DNA of 64,000 bases from Onthophagus taurus (lineage: Eukaryota; Arthropoda; Insecta; Coleoptera; Scarabaeidae). Shown piece after piece: positions 26,601-44,145 of the stretch (the stretch's first letter is position 1; each line of letters starts with the position of its first letter). The position numbers and the translations under genes are program-made. Below the pieces are notes generated by a model. That model was not told the origin of the DNA. It saw only the letters and a list, made by a program, of their open reading frames with translations, and made no database searches. The stretch is taken from assembly GCF_036711975.1 (NCBI RefSeq), contig NC_091971.1, positions 12,221,501-12,285,500 of the forward strand, in the 5' to 3' direction.

Positions 26601-29600
26601 CTATGGTATCTTTGTAAAGTTCTTGAACATATTTTGTACGAAGGGTATTAATAAAAATAATGTTTATTGGCAGCATTTTACACAATACAGAACAAAGAGC
26701 TTAATTACACAATGCAAAAACGTAATGTGTATAAAAAATCAATAATTAATAAACATAATAATTAATAAAGGTAAACTGCCAAAAAGAGTTGAGTCAGTTA
26801 AACTGAGAAACCCCAGTCCCTCTGTTTTCCATCAACCCTTCACAAAACAAGCACCAGTTGCAACGAAGAATAAGTATCCAACTTCCATTCCAGAGACTTA
26901 AAAAAATTAAAAAAATGAATTAAAATGACAATTAAATTTATATCCCAAACTATATAACAATACGGAACGTGTGCAGTCTGTTATCCCAGCTTACGTCCGC
27001 CATCCTAGCCACAGCCCATCGCCAACTAACAAGCCCCAAAGTTATCTAACCATCCCAGCCCATTCACAAAGTAAAACCCGCCTCATCGAACGTCTGAAAC
27101 TCCATTCACCTTTCTTCCAAACATAATTCGGAAGGTTATTGCGATGATCCGATGGTACTTTGTACGTGTATGATTCTAGGGACGATACTAATTTTTTGTT
27201 GCGCATTTTATATACATAGAGGTATATCAGCGGAAATTGGTGCGCTACATCTTCTGCAAAGTGAATATCTTACGATTTGGATGTGGAACACTCAGCAATA
27301 AAAGCCTGAGTAATTTTCTTCTCATTATTTCGTTTCTCCAGTTCTATGTGTTTTAAACTTGCTAGACGCTGTTTTACCGACAATATTTTCTCGATTAACA
27401 CGGATTTGTTGCACGCTTTGCAAAAAAGTACGCACTTATTGGGATAATTTCCATGACATGGAAGATCTCACTTTCGGCATAATTCTACAGGTATCCTGCT
27501 AAGGGTACGGAGCGGCTGTATCTCGACAACGGTAACGCCTAGAGGTTTGGGAAAAAAATCCTTATGGGAAATTATTTTAAAGTTCGTAATTCGACCTCTA
27601 GGGAGCGTAACTGCCATTGAGAAACATAAAATTCCCGCTATCTCAGAAAGTTAGACGATGAGCTATAACTTTGACAGCATCATTTAGTAGCTTGGATAAT
27701 ACCGCATCGCTTTTATTTTACGATATTTCTCATATCCTTCATAATAAGGGAGGAGGTGGCTAATGCGTTTTCAAATGTTTACATTTTAATATCTTCTGGA
27801 CTATTCAACCAATTTGAATATTTTTGGTTTTGTTTGAAAGAGCATTTTATGCTGTTTTAAAAGATTTTCTGTAAGACCGTTTCGTTTCAAACAAATGAGG
27901 GCGTTATCTGCAGCAAATGCATATTTTTGTGACTTTGAAAAAAAGCAATGCGGTATCATAATAGTATATTAAAAAACAAGTTTCGTAAGACACGCTTGAA
28001 ATGCACGAATTCAAGTTGAAAAACGAGTGGCGAAGCCACGAGTTTTTTAATAAATGAGTGCTTTAAGTCTTATGAAACGTGTTTTTTATGCTATTTTTTG
28101 TAATTCGCGTTTTTATACTTTTTTTTAACAAAAATAAAGTAAATTTTGGCAATGTAGGGAAATAGGTATGTAGCAGTTGGTAACACCGGAACACTTGAAA
28201 ATAGAAACTTTGAATTGACAATTAGAAACTGTCAAAACACAAAATATATTCACCTGAAAAAAATGTTTCATGTACACCTCCCAAAATAAGAGAAATTGCT
28301 AAATGTCCTCATCATTGTGGACTTTGTATTCGATGCTAAGAACGTGTTTAAACATCCATAGACAAAAATTGTCACATTGACAACTAGAAAAATTAATGAC
28401 CCAATGTCACCAACTTGAACTGGTTCCATAAAATGTTACTAAAATCTCATTACAGCATCGGATGCTGTAAGGAGTCTCATTACAGCACCCGTTTGAGTAC
28501 TGTTATAGCTTCCATTACCGTAGCGAATTACAAAAAAGCTATTAAATGATCTTGTCAAAGTTATAGCTAGAATTTTATGTTTCTCTATGACAGTTACGCC
28601 CCCTAGCGGTCGAATTACGAACTTCAAAATAATTTCCAGGTATTTCTCTTGCCCACTTTGCCTATCAGGATTTTTTCCCCAAACCTCTAGGCTTTACCGT
28701 TGTGGAGATACAGCCGCTCCGTAACCTTAACGGGACACCTGTAAGATAATTTTCCAATTTGTACTACTACTACAATTTCAAATAAATTTTTACTTTTTCT
28801 AATCACTTGAAATCTAAATATATAATACTTACACACGCGAGGTGTCACCCGGATGACCGAATAGGGAATTACCATTGTTATTATAGTTTTCTTTACAGAA
28901 CATTAACTTTATATCAAATTGAAACTTATTGCAAAATAAAATATTGAAAATATGCATTATATATTCGTATAGATAAAATAAGCAAAAGTGTGCTCTAACA
29001 AATACAGCTCAAAATTCATAGTTTGGTCTGAAACAAATTTCTGTCTAGTTCATTCTTTTCTCGGGCGTATGAAAAAAAAATATACGTTTGCATATTTTTG
29101 GTTGCCCTAGTTATCTTTCACTCTACTCCATGCATTTGCCATTGTGAAAATTGCATCGTCAACGATTTCCAAAACTTCACCAGATCAACTTCATCATTAA
29201 TTTTATTGTTTCCCCAAAATGCGTTTCATTGTCTCAATGATACCCTGATCCATTGGTTGTGTAATTGATGTAACATTAGGTATAAAGAAAAGAATAAAGA
29301 AATTTGCTTCATTGGGATGAGCGAGTATTGTCCAGAAGAAGAGGGGCCTTATGAAGCAACTTTTCCTTCTTCAAGTACGACTTTACTTCGGGAATAAACT
29401 TCTTATGAAACCAATCTTGGAAGATGTCACAAGTTATCCAAGCAGCTTGTTGGTTGTAATAATGAAGTGGAAGAGTGTGTGTATTCGTATTTTTAAAAGC
29501 ACGTGGATTTTTTGACTTTCCTATCACAGTCAGTTTCAGTTCATGGTCGCCAGGCGCGTTGACACAACACATCACTGTTATCATTATGTCATCACATCAT

Positions 29601-30613
29601 CATTACTTGCAGCCAACGTTTTAGTAGGCATAGTATAGCCCAGTTTCGTCGGTATTGTAAATTTGTGCGGGTTGTAGATTATGTTTCTTAATTATGTTCT
29701 CAACCTCATAAGAAAGCGCTACCATCACTTCTCCATCAGCACTGAGCTTTTTGCCTTGAATAGCAAGTTCACGAAACTAGCGACGTTTTTTAAATCGGTG
29801 CAACCAACCACTTAATGCATTGAATAATTCATTAATTTTCAAATGTTCGTGAAAAATTTCTGCTTGTTTAAAACCCGACTTAGGTTCCGACCTTTTTTGA
29901 AGAAACCACTTGGAAAGCGCTTCATCAAGTTGTTGAAAGATGAGCCTTCATTGATTTTCGTGTAGATATGTTCTTAAAAGAGTCAGACTGAGATATAAAA
30001 TTTTGAAGTTTTACTTTGTTTTTGATATCTCGTACTGTTTATTTTCCAACTTCATAAATTCGTGATAATGATGTGACACTTTCACCCGAAATACGCAACA
30101 ACTAAGTCGGCACTAACCTACAACTAAAGAGCCCAACCTCAAGCACCCATAAAAACAATTTACGTTGGCGCTGTCGAGATGTATCGCCGGGATTAATTAG
30201 ACGGATAATCAGGGTTCTACCGTGTTTTTATATAAATTAATTTTTTAGAAAGAGGAAGAAAAACTGCGCCAAACTTCCCGCCCCAAACCAAAAAGAACTC
30301 GCGATCCAACCAGCAGTCGAAGTCACGTTACCAGTGCAACTTATAGAGAGGAGGAAGGAAGTGATGAAGACGGAGCTATTTCACTTAATGCTATTAAGAA
30401 TAAATATAAATCAGGAAGTGTTATAAATACAACACCACATAAAGGTAATTATTTGTTTTATGAAATTATTTTTTTATACATTCTTTATTTTTTAAAGGTG
30501 GTGCTATTTATTCATCAGATGAGGAAGGTTCAGATTTTGAAGGAAAAAGAGGACGAAAATTGGATAGATCGAAAGCATTAAAAGACTCAGAATCAAGTGA
30601 AGATAGTGATTAA
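23621..30613 (+). CDS. Leo1: Leo1, PAF1 complex subunit
   Basis: Four exons: 23621-25195, 25248-25463, 30249-30444 and 30498-30613, in phase 0, 0, 1, about 700 aa. Leo1 is a subunit of the nuclear PAF1 complex, which travels with RNA polymerase II and promotes elongation and histone modification. The conserved Leo1 domain covers residues about 425-597: [38 protein letters not shown], then across the junction [20 protein letters not shown] and [11 protein letters not shown]. The N-terminal 420 residues are low-complexity: an Arg/Ser repeat region, then an acidic Glu/Asp tract. The C-terminus has the usual [15 protein letters not shown] and an acidic tail. ATG 23621 is the first in-frame ATG. 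Intron 1 begins with GC, not GT. Intron 2 is 4.8 kb and full of transposon remnants. Confidence 0.97.
23870..24215 (+). repeat. 30-bp coding minisatellite in Leo1 exon 1
   Basis: About 11 to 12 tandem copies of a 30-bp unit encoding [10 protein letters not shown], residues about 84-198. Neighbouring copies share silent variants: one group uses GGATCACCTAAAAGTGGGCG, another GGGAGTCCAAAAAGTGGACG. This shows local homogenisation by slippage or unequal exchange. The peptide resembles RS domains phosphorylated by SR-protein kinases. The long antisense open frame over this region is a by-product. Confidence 0.92.
25196..25247 (+). other. GC-AG intron of Leo1
   Basis: The intron starts GCAAGT after CAA and ends TTTGTAG. 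Splicing here joins PLQ to [10 protein letters not shown], which restores the conserved Leo1 sequence without a gap. No GT donor in the neighbourhood does so. GCAAGT is the usual form of the minor GC-AG class. Reading through would add 12 residues and a stop at 25229. Confidence 0.85.
26130..26660 (-). mobile_element. hAT transposase remnant
   Basis: On the minus strand, [20 protein letters not shown] is read just below 26590. This matches the first catalytic-Asp region of a group of hAT transposases. Near 26190 [15 protein letters not shown] matches the C-terminal hAT dimerisation region. Stops and frame changes separate the two and most of the middle is lost. It lies in Leo1 intron 2, antisense to the host gene. 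Confidence 0.65.
27488..28741. mobile_element. Non-autonomous TA-type element with long inverted repeats
   Basis: The left end CAGGTATCCTGCTAAGGGTA (27488) and the inverted right end CAGGTGTCCCGTTAAGGTTA (28741) begin inverted repeats about 170-230 bp long with roughly 80% identity by eye. TA flanks both ends. TA duplication and CAGG ends fit the Tc1/mariner superfamily. No transposase frame is seen. The interior holds a second inverted pair (about 28085-28110 and 28512-28535) and a 170-bp segment also found at 47561-47775. Confidence 0.7.
29000..30060 (-). mobile_element. Pogo/Tigger-like DDE transposase remnant
   Basis: Minus-strand segments in transposase order: [14 protein letters not shown] (about 29740), [13 protein letters not shown] (about 29660, first catalytic Asp), then the frame 29584-29309 with [28 protein letters not shown] and [10 protein letters not shown] (second Asp), and below it [15 protein letters not shown] (third acidic region, about 29250). 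This is the DDE core of pogo/Tigger/jerky-type transposases. Stops and frameshifts make it dead. Its family fits the pogo-like ends that bound the satellite elements, but no such ends were found beside this copy. Confidence 0.8.
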
Positions 30614-30660
30614 AAAAAATTGTATTTTTTAATTAAGAATAATACAATTAAAAAGATTTT

Positions 30661-30666
30661 TTTATT
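30661..30666 (-). terminator. Poly(A) signal of eIF3h
   Basis: AATAAA on the minus strand, 28 bases beyond the eIF3h stop codon. The convergent Leo1 stop is only 80 bp away, so the two 3' ends probably overlap. Confidence 0.6.
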
Positions 30667-30693
30667 AAAAACTTCTTTAATTCCAATTTATTT

Positions 30694-31776
30694 CTAGTGA
30701 TTTGAACTAGATTCTTTCGCATTTTGTAAAGATTGAGTAATATATAATTTTGCCAAAGATTGAGAACAAAATTGTGCAATATGCTGACTATGAGTAGCAA
30801 TTTGTCCCGCAATAAGCATAGGATTTAACCTTGGTGGAACAGGGTGAGGTCTAAATAACTTATTGATATCTTCTTCTGGTAATGGAGCTTCATCTTTAGC
30901 GACTCGAGCGGCGTTTTCTTGCGCTCTCTTTTGCAAATAACGATGTTTATCTTGTTGTTGACGGCTCAATAATTGTTGATATCTATTAAATTTAATGGCT
31001 TCTTGATTCAATTCGTCAACTCGATCCATTAAGCATCTTAATTGGGATTCCAAAACCGAAGCAGTTCCTAAATCCAAAAATTTTGATCCCTCTTCTTCAG
31101 GAACCATCTCAGATAACTCAGACATCATAATATTAGTTAAAGCAGAGTTTCTAATAACAATGGGAACCTCGGTAAATAAAGTTTCATATCCAACTTTTAA
31201 TTTTAATAATGCTTCAGCTGTAAATTCTCCTTCTTTATAAAGTTCAATAGCTTGAGGAGTTAAACGATAAGCTTTTAATGTTAAAAATCCTCTTGAAGAC
31301 TTTTGGGTATCATAAATAACCACAACAGATTCTTCAATAGAAGTTTGATAATGATATTGAGACTCCAAAAGGGGCGAGCTCAAAAAATTCCCCACATCAG
31401 CACTTTGATACCAACCAACATGAAAATGATCAACATTCACTCTTCTTAAACGTCTCATCATTGCTAATTGATACTCATCTTCATCCATATTTTCATCGGG
31501 AGTTTTTGGAAATGGGAAACAATTGGTAATTTCCAATCGATTTTCGACCACCAAACCTAGCAGAGCACCTTGAGCTATATCCATGTTTCCGGAGGCTTCT
31601 TCATGACAATGTTTCACCATTTTCATTACAGCCTAGGGTTGGGTTTATAACAGACATAAGGAGACTTAACCTCAAATTAATATCGATATACTTACTAAAC
31701 CGTCCGCTTGAACGTAAGCTATCGTTGTATCATTATCGGGTACGCGGCGGGTTGTTCCAGCCGTTCTTGAAGTCAT
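30694..31776 (-). CDS. eIF3h: Eukaryotic translation initiation factor 3 subunit H
   Basis: Two exons: 31776-31696 (27 aa) and 31632-30694 (312 aa), with a 63-bp GT-AG intron in phase 0. The product is 339 aa; human eIF3h has 352. It is a cytoplasmic subunit of the eIF3 complex, which brings mRNA and initiator factors to the 40S ribosome. The MPN domain starts at YVQADGL across the junction. It continues through [32 protein letters not shown] and ESVVVIYD; the metal-binding JAMM residues of active deubiquitinases are absent, as is normal for eIF3h. The conserved C-terminal part includes LLMDRVDE-like ([10 protein letters not shown]), a Gln-rich helix and [13 protein letters not shown] 31776 is the first possible start and gives the family's short N-terminus. 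It converges with Leo1. Confidence 0.97.
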
Positions 31777-32010
31777 TTTTGATGAATTAAACTTTTATTC
31801 AGAAATAAACGTAAGAAAGTAAGACCGCACGACACTGGTTAAAAAGCTGTCAAAATGGAAGGAAAGCGTTTAGGGAATTTAAGAAATTAAGGTTGGTATT
31901 AAAAAAAATAAACCTAAAATTTAGATTTGATTTGTTTGAATTATTAATTTATAATAAATTTGATTAGTAAACAATTTTAAATTATTAAACTAAATAAGGA
32001 TAATGAAACT
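31777..32010. promoter_or_regulatory. Upstream region of eIF3h
   Basis: About 230 bp between the eIF3h start codon and the first dispersed repeat. It is AT-rich with no clear TATA box in the correct place. It must contain the eIF3h promoter (minus strand), because repeats begin just beyond. Confidence 0.4.
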
Positions 32011-33595
32011 CAAGGTCCGCTAAGTAAACATACTGTATAAGGTTATCCCCGCGCAAAGGCTTTGCTGTGACGTCATTGGAAGAATTGACGAATCTACGTT
32101 TTTATTTATACAGTGTATTTCACTTAAGAAGCGATATACAAAAATATAAAAAAAAGATAAAATTAAATTAAAAAAATATTAAAATATAAAGCGAAATATT
32201 AAGGTTTATAATTTTATTATTGTTAGGTTATCCAACTTGACTCGGTTATCATGGTGATTAAGATCCAAATATTGCAGATGCTTGTCAAAATTGAAATTAA
32301 ATTTAAGTTTTTTTTGAGGAAAAAGTCTTATTTAATTGGTTTAAAAGGCTGTATTTAACTCAAAATTGGTTTATGTAGGGTATTATAAACAAGGTAAGTG
32401 GATTAAATCAAAAAAAGATATTTTTAATTAGGTTAAAATTGATAAAAAAATCGGAATAAAATTTTATTATTTTAAGGTTATCCAACTTGACTCGGTTACC
32501 ATGGTGATTAAGATACAAATATTGCAGTTGCTTGTCAAAATTGACGTTGAATTTAAGTTTTTTTAATGAAAAACATTTAATTAACTGGATTTAAAGGTTG
32601 TATTTAATTCAAAATGGGTAAATGGATGAAGATGTAAGCAAGGTAAGTGGATTAAATAAAAAAAATTTTTTTTTAGATCAATTAATATGTGCGAGAATTT
32701 AGGGTTAAATAACAATTAAAACTAGAACTAACACTAGACCTAGAACTAGAAAGTTTTAGGTTTAGCCGGGCGTCTTAGACAAGAACTTAGAAAAGTCTGA
32801 AGACGCACCCGAATATTTCTAGGTCTAGTGTTAGTTCTAGTTTTACACTAGCACTATCACTAGAACTAACACAACACCTAGAACTAGAAACTGTCGGGTT
32901 TAGTTGTGAAAAAAAATTTTCAGTTGTCAATGTCAACTTTAATTTTATTATTATATTCGTAATCTTCATAAAATAACCTTTAAAGTGAGTCCAAACTTGA
33001 CGCATTTATCTCAAAAAACCAAAAAGTTCGAACTTTCAACTTTTAATTTTGACATATTTGTCAAGCTCATAAAAATCCTTTAAAATGAGTCCAAACTCGA
33101 CATATCTAACTTTAATATTAATGGAAATACAATCACTTCCGGTCTGATACGTCAACGTCAATTTTGACATATTTGTCATCTTAAAGGATTTTTCACGACA
33201 ATTACGAATATGTCAAAATTGACGTTGACATTTGTAACTGAAAGTTGACCATAACATCATTAATATTGAAGATAAATATGTCGTGTTTGTACTCATTTTA
33301 AAGGATTTTTAATGAAGATTGCAAATATGTCAAAATTGGGGTTGACATTTTAAATCTGAAGTTAGTTATCATATAATAGACAATTGGACAACTTCATGGT
33401 GTTCTTTCATGATGTATTCTTTATTAAAAAAGCCATTAAAATGAGTCCGAACATGATGTTGTTAGATATCACTATGTTGTATATTTTTATAGCACTAAAA
33501 CTAGAACTAACACTAGACCTATAATATTATAGAACTAGAATCATTCAGGTTTAGCTGCACGACTCTAAAGACGGCTAAACCCGAATGATTCTAGT
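32011..33595. repeat. Large dispersed repeat, copy A
   Basis: Matches 41715-43660 in the same orientation through many blocks: GTGACGTCATTGGAAGAATT, the paired GGTTATCCAACTTGACTCGG segments, and runs of the motif AATATGTCAAAATTGACGTT in both orientations. Near its right end are the CTAGAACTAGAA inverted motifs with GGGTTTAGCC. It starts CAAGGTCCGCTAAGTAAAC, which resembles in inverted form the right end of copy B. No coding region was found. Confidence 0.8.
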
Positions 33596-33597
33596 TC

Positions 33598-33837
33598 TCG
33601 GGAGAAGAAGAGTTACAGCAGCAGCGGCGGAGTGATTTAATGATTTACCACAACGGGTGAAGACTCAAAATGGTCTGGACTCCTTTACGGGAGAAGCAAG
33701 GAGTTAAACTGATTTTGAAATGTTTTTTTTGTTGTATATGTAACTTCTTCTTGGGTTGTTGTTATATTTTTAGTGTTTATATATCTGTTATGGACTCTTA
33801 TGTCTTTTTGGGAATGATAAATAAATTTAAAAAAACA
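33598..33837 (+). mobile_element. Probable LINE 3' end
   Basis: GC-richer DNA ending in AATGATAAATAAATTTAAAA, which looks like a LINE 3' UTR with an A-rich tail. It includes CGGGTGAAGACTCAAAATGG and GGTCTGGACTCC. It holds no coding frame and the family was not determined. Confidence 0.4.
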
Positions 33838-34325
33838 AAGTGTTGAGGTTCAATGGAGTAGTGTATGCGCACCGCACAGCTCTCATTCCTGTTAGAGCTC
33901 TCCTACCCAATTTCGACTCTCACCTCCAGGTGGTGAAACTGGAAACATGAGCAACCCTGCTGAAAATGCAGTAACCAACCTGCATGGCAAGCAAGGTCAG
34001 AGCGAACGAGAGCGGGAGAAATAAAACAACCTCACCTTACAGAAACAAAAACAGTTACGGGTTTGTAAGGTCACAAAGACCTAGATGGGTTGGACACATT
34101 ACCAGAATGCCCAAGGAAAGAGCTGCGAGCATAGTTTTTAGAACAAAGATGGCAGGCACAAGAAGTAGGGGCAGACCCTGCGCGAGATGGAGAGATAGAG
34201 TGGATGATGATGCTGCCAGTGTTCTGAAGATTGAAAATTGGAGGAGGGTGAATTGGAAGAAGATAGTGAAAGAAGCCAAGGCCCGCGCCGGGTTGTAGCG
34301 CTAAAGGAAAAAGAAGATAGGATTA
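33838..34325 (+). mobile_element. RTE-type LINE 3' fragment
   Basis: The frame 33984-34298 encodes RPRWVGHITRMPKERAASIV followed by RSRGRPCARWRDRVDDDAA and a Trp-rich end. This is the typical C-terminal tail (RWxGHxxRM, GRPxxRW) of RTE-type reverse transcriptases. Base composition is more GC-rich than the surroundings. The catalytic part is absent. Confidence 0.7.
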
Positions 34326-34662
34326 AATGTTGCATTTTACTAGTCAAAAAATGTTAATTTCTGTTTTATCAGTCTTTATTTTGCTTCCTTATCCATATAA
34401 TCCTTACAAATGCGTGATTTAATGTTCCAAATGAATTATTACAAAAGTGAAAATCTTAGGTAAAAAATGAACGATAAAAGAGGAAATAATATACCAAGTG
34501 AACTGAATCAAAAAATATGCCTCCTTACCAAAATGATTCTTAAAAATTATTGTGCCATTAAAAACACTACTGCTTTTTTTAAATAAGATAAATCAGTATT
34601 GGAAGTATAATATGTAGTTAGTATTTACAAAGTACATGGTGACATTTCATATAAAAAGTGTC

Positions 34663-34668
34663 TTTATT
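34663..34668 (-). terminator. Poly(A) signal of Ddi1
   Basis: AATAAA on the minus strand, 20 bases past the stop codon of the UBA exon. The position is short but usable; others may lie further on. Confidence 0.5.
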
Positions 34669-34687
34669 TTTCATTACAAAAAATCGA

Positions 34688-40830
<6,143 letters not shown>

Positions 40831-40859
40831 GGTTAATTGGTGGGTTATTTTTCTTTCTT

Positions 40860-41100
40860 TGTGGAGAACTTAACAATCAGAATTTTGACGGCAACATTAA
40901 GATTTCGAGGTACGCGGTTTTAACGAGACAACACGATGACCGACGGCGGCAGTCAAAACACCATTGCATCCGCTGCCAACCGTCGACAGTTTGACACTAG
41001 TGTGCCGCCAAAAGCGGTGATGCAGCAGAAAAAATCCGTTGTTCTTCGTCGCCGGTATGGGCATCCCGGTTAAAAATAACGGGGGCGTTAAAATACGATT
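40860..41100 (-). promoter_or_regulatory. GC-rich upstream region of Ddi1
   Basis: The 240 bases upstream of the Ddi1 start are clearly more GC- and CpG-rich than the surroundings (for example GACCGACGGCGGCAGTC and CTGCCAACCGTCGACAG). They contain an interrupted inverted repeat. No TATA box is evident. This is probably the promoter of a constitutively expressed gene. Confidence 0.45.
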
Positions 41101-41714
41101 TTACTTTTTGGCGAAAACAAGTTCTTTTTTGTCGTCTGAGAAGGTTTTTTTTTTGTTTAAGATCTAAATTTATACTTTGTAAAAAAAATAGGTTAAAAAA
41201 TAAATTTGTTATGTAAATTTGGTTGCCTAATTATCTGTAATAAGAAAAAAAATTTTTAATCAAGAATTTAATATTAAGGATATTTGTAATTGTTATTAGG
41301 GTTGGTTTAAATAATTATATGCAATATTATGTGTTTTTATCAAATTATTAAGTAATAAATCATTAATATATTAACATTAAGTGGTTATTGATCAATACAG
41401 GAATCTTCAGTATGTTATATAAGTTGCCTACCTAAAACTAATATAAAAGCTAAATGAAATAATCTTAAAATATTTTTGTATTTAAAAGCATAAAAACGAA
41501 ATATTTTCGTCATTAAAATAATTCAAAATAACATAAATAATAATTAAGTGGTAATTTATAACTTCATTTCAATGCCAAAAACGTTCTAAAATGTTAAAAA
41601 GTGACACTTTGACAGTTTAATCAAACGAAATAGAACATAAGCAATTAGTACAATTATTACACGACTAATAATAAAGAAACTAATTCATAATTATTGAATT
41701 TCATTTAAAAAATC
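41101..41714. other. AT-rich intergenic stretch
   Basis: About 600 bp of very AT-rich DNA between the Ddi1 promoter and the next dispersed repeat. No gene, repeat family or structure was recognised. Confidence 0.5.
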
Positions 41715-44145
41715 ACTTGAGTAAACATACTATATAAAGTTATTCAACTCCATATAAACGCTGTTGTTATGAACGTATCCCCCCGCAAGGGCCTTGCTGT
41801 GACGTCATTGGAAGAATTGACATTTCTGTTTTTATTTATGTATTTCACTTAAGAAGCAATATACAAAAATATAAAAAAAAATAAAATAAAATTTAAAAAA
41901 TATTAAAATATAAAGTGAAATATTAACGGTTATAATTTTATTATTAGGTTATCCAACTTGACTCGGTTACCATGGTGATTAAGATCCAAATATTGCTGGT
42001 GCTTGTCAAAATTGAAATTGATTTAAGTTTTTTCGAGGAAAAAGTCTTATTTAATTGGTTTAAAAGGCTGTATTTAACTCAAAATTGGTTTATCTAGGGT
42101 ATTATAAACAAGGTAAGTGGATTAAATCAAAAAGATATTTTAAATTTATTTCTCTTAATTAGAATCGATTTAAATTAACTACAATTAACGAATTTGTTAT
42201 GAATGCGAGATAAATTGAAAATGAATTCGAATTGTTTTAAAATTAATAAAAATTAAGTTAGAATTGATAAAAAAATCGGAATAAAATTTTATTATTTTAA
42301 GGTTATCCAACATGACTCGGTTACCATGGTGATTAAGATCCAAATATTGCAGTTACTTGTCAAAATTGACGTTGAATTTAAGTTTTTTTAATGAACAACA
42401 CATAATTAATTGGATTTAAAGGTTGTATTTAATTCAAAATGGGTAAATGGATGAAATTATAAGCAAGGTAAGTGGATTAAGTCAATAAGAAATATTTTTA
42501 GATCAACTAAAATGTACAAGAATTTAGGGTTAAATAACCATTAAAACTAGAACCAACACTAGAACTAGAAAGTTTTAGGTTTAGCCGGGCGTCTTAGACA
42601 AGAACTTCTAAACCCGAATATTTCTAATTGTAGGTGTAGTATTAATTCTAGTTTTACACTAGCACTATCACTAGAACTAACACAAGACAAAAAAAACTTT
42701 CAGTTGTTAATGTCAACTTTAATTTTATTATTATATTCGTAATCTTCATAAAATAACCTTTAAAGTGAGTTCAAACTTGACGCATTATCTCAAAAAACCA
42801 AAATGTTCGAACTTTCAAGTTTTAATTTTGACATATTTGTCAACTTCATAAAAAATCCTTTAAAATGAGTCCAAACTCGACATATTAAACTTTAACATTA
42901 ATGAAAATACAATCACTTCCGGTTTGAAACGTCAACGTCAACTTTGACATATTTGTCATCTTCATTAAAAAACGTTTAAAATGAGTCCAAAGATGACGTA
43001 CTTATCTCAAAAAACAAAAAAGTTAGAATAAAAAACGTTAAACCCGAACTTAGTAACAATGAAGATAGCAATTTAACTTTTTAAATATTTTACCAACCAT
43101 AATTTTTGATTCTTTTTTATTATATTTGTGTTTTTGTGACAAATATTAAGATAAATTAAAAGAATTAAGAATATGTCAAAATGACATTGACATTTCAAAC
43201 CGGAAGTTCTTATATCTCGAGTAATATTGGAATTAAACGTATCATGTTTGGACTCATTTTAAAGGATTTTGCACGGCGATTACAAATATGTTAAAATTGA
43301 CATTCTTAATCGGAAGTTGACCATAACTTCATTAATATTGATGATAAATATGTCGTGTTTGTACTCATTTTAAAGGATTTTTAATGAAGATTGCAAATAT
43401 GTCAAAATTGAGGTTGACATTTTAAATCTGAAGTTAGTTATCATATAATAGACAAATGGGCAACTTCATGGTGTTCTTTTATGATGTATTCTTTATTAAA
43501 AAAAACCATTAAAATGGGTCCAAACATGATGTTGCTAGATATCACTATGTTGTATATTTTTATTGCTTTAAAACTAGAACTAACACTAGACCTAGAACTA
43601 GAAAAATTCTAAACTTTCTAATTGTATTTTTAATTAGGTCTACTGTTAGTTCTAGTTTTAATTTTTTTTTACTGCTTAATACATTTTACTTAATACTGCT
43701 GTCATGTTTATGTGATAAACTGTTTTTGTTTTTAAAATTAATTATACTTAGCCAACTATTAAAAAAAAACGTTTTTAGTTACCTTTAAATTTTCTTTATA
43801 AACAATTTATAAATTTTTTTTTTAATTTTCTGATGAAGAGTACTACAATTTTACGTCATCGTAAAGAGAAAACAAATCTCTATCAAATGAGCCTAATGAA
43901 AGGATACATTGCCATTTAAAAAACTTCAAGTGTTATTCGTTGCTCATTTGTTTTCTGAAATAAAAACAATTGAATGCCTTATTATGGCAAACAAAATATT
44001 AAACAACTTTTATATTAATTGTTTTTTTATAAAGTTGATACTTACCAAGATATATACTATTTTCTATACATAATGGGCACTCTGTATATGATATACTTTT
44101 CCTCCAAAGTTGGATAACCTTATAACCAATACTCAACGGACCTTG
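41715..44145. repeat. Large dispersed repeat, copy B
   Basis: Direct-oriented relative of 32011-33595, longer at its right side. Shared blocks are listed under copy A. The right end, read inward, is CAAGGTCCGTTGAGTATTGG then ATAAGGTTATCCAACTTTGG; copy A begins CAAGGTCCGCTAAGTAAAC and reaches ATAAGGTTATCC, so these look like terminal inverted repeats of one non-autonomous family. Both copies carry a CREB-type palindrome TGACGTCA (about 41802). No coding region was found. Confidence 0.7.
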
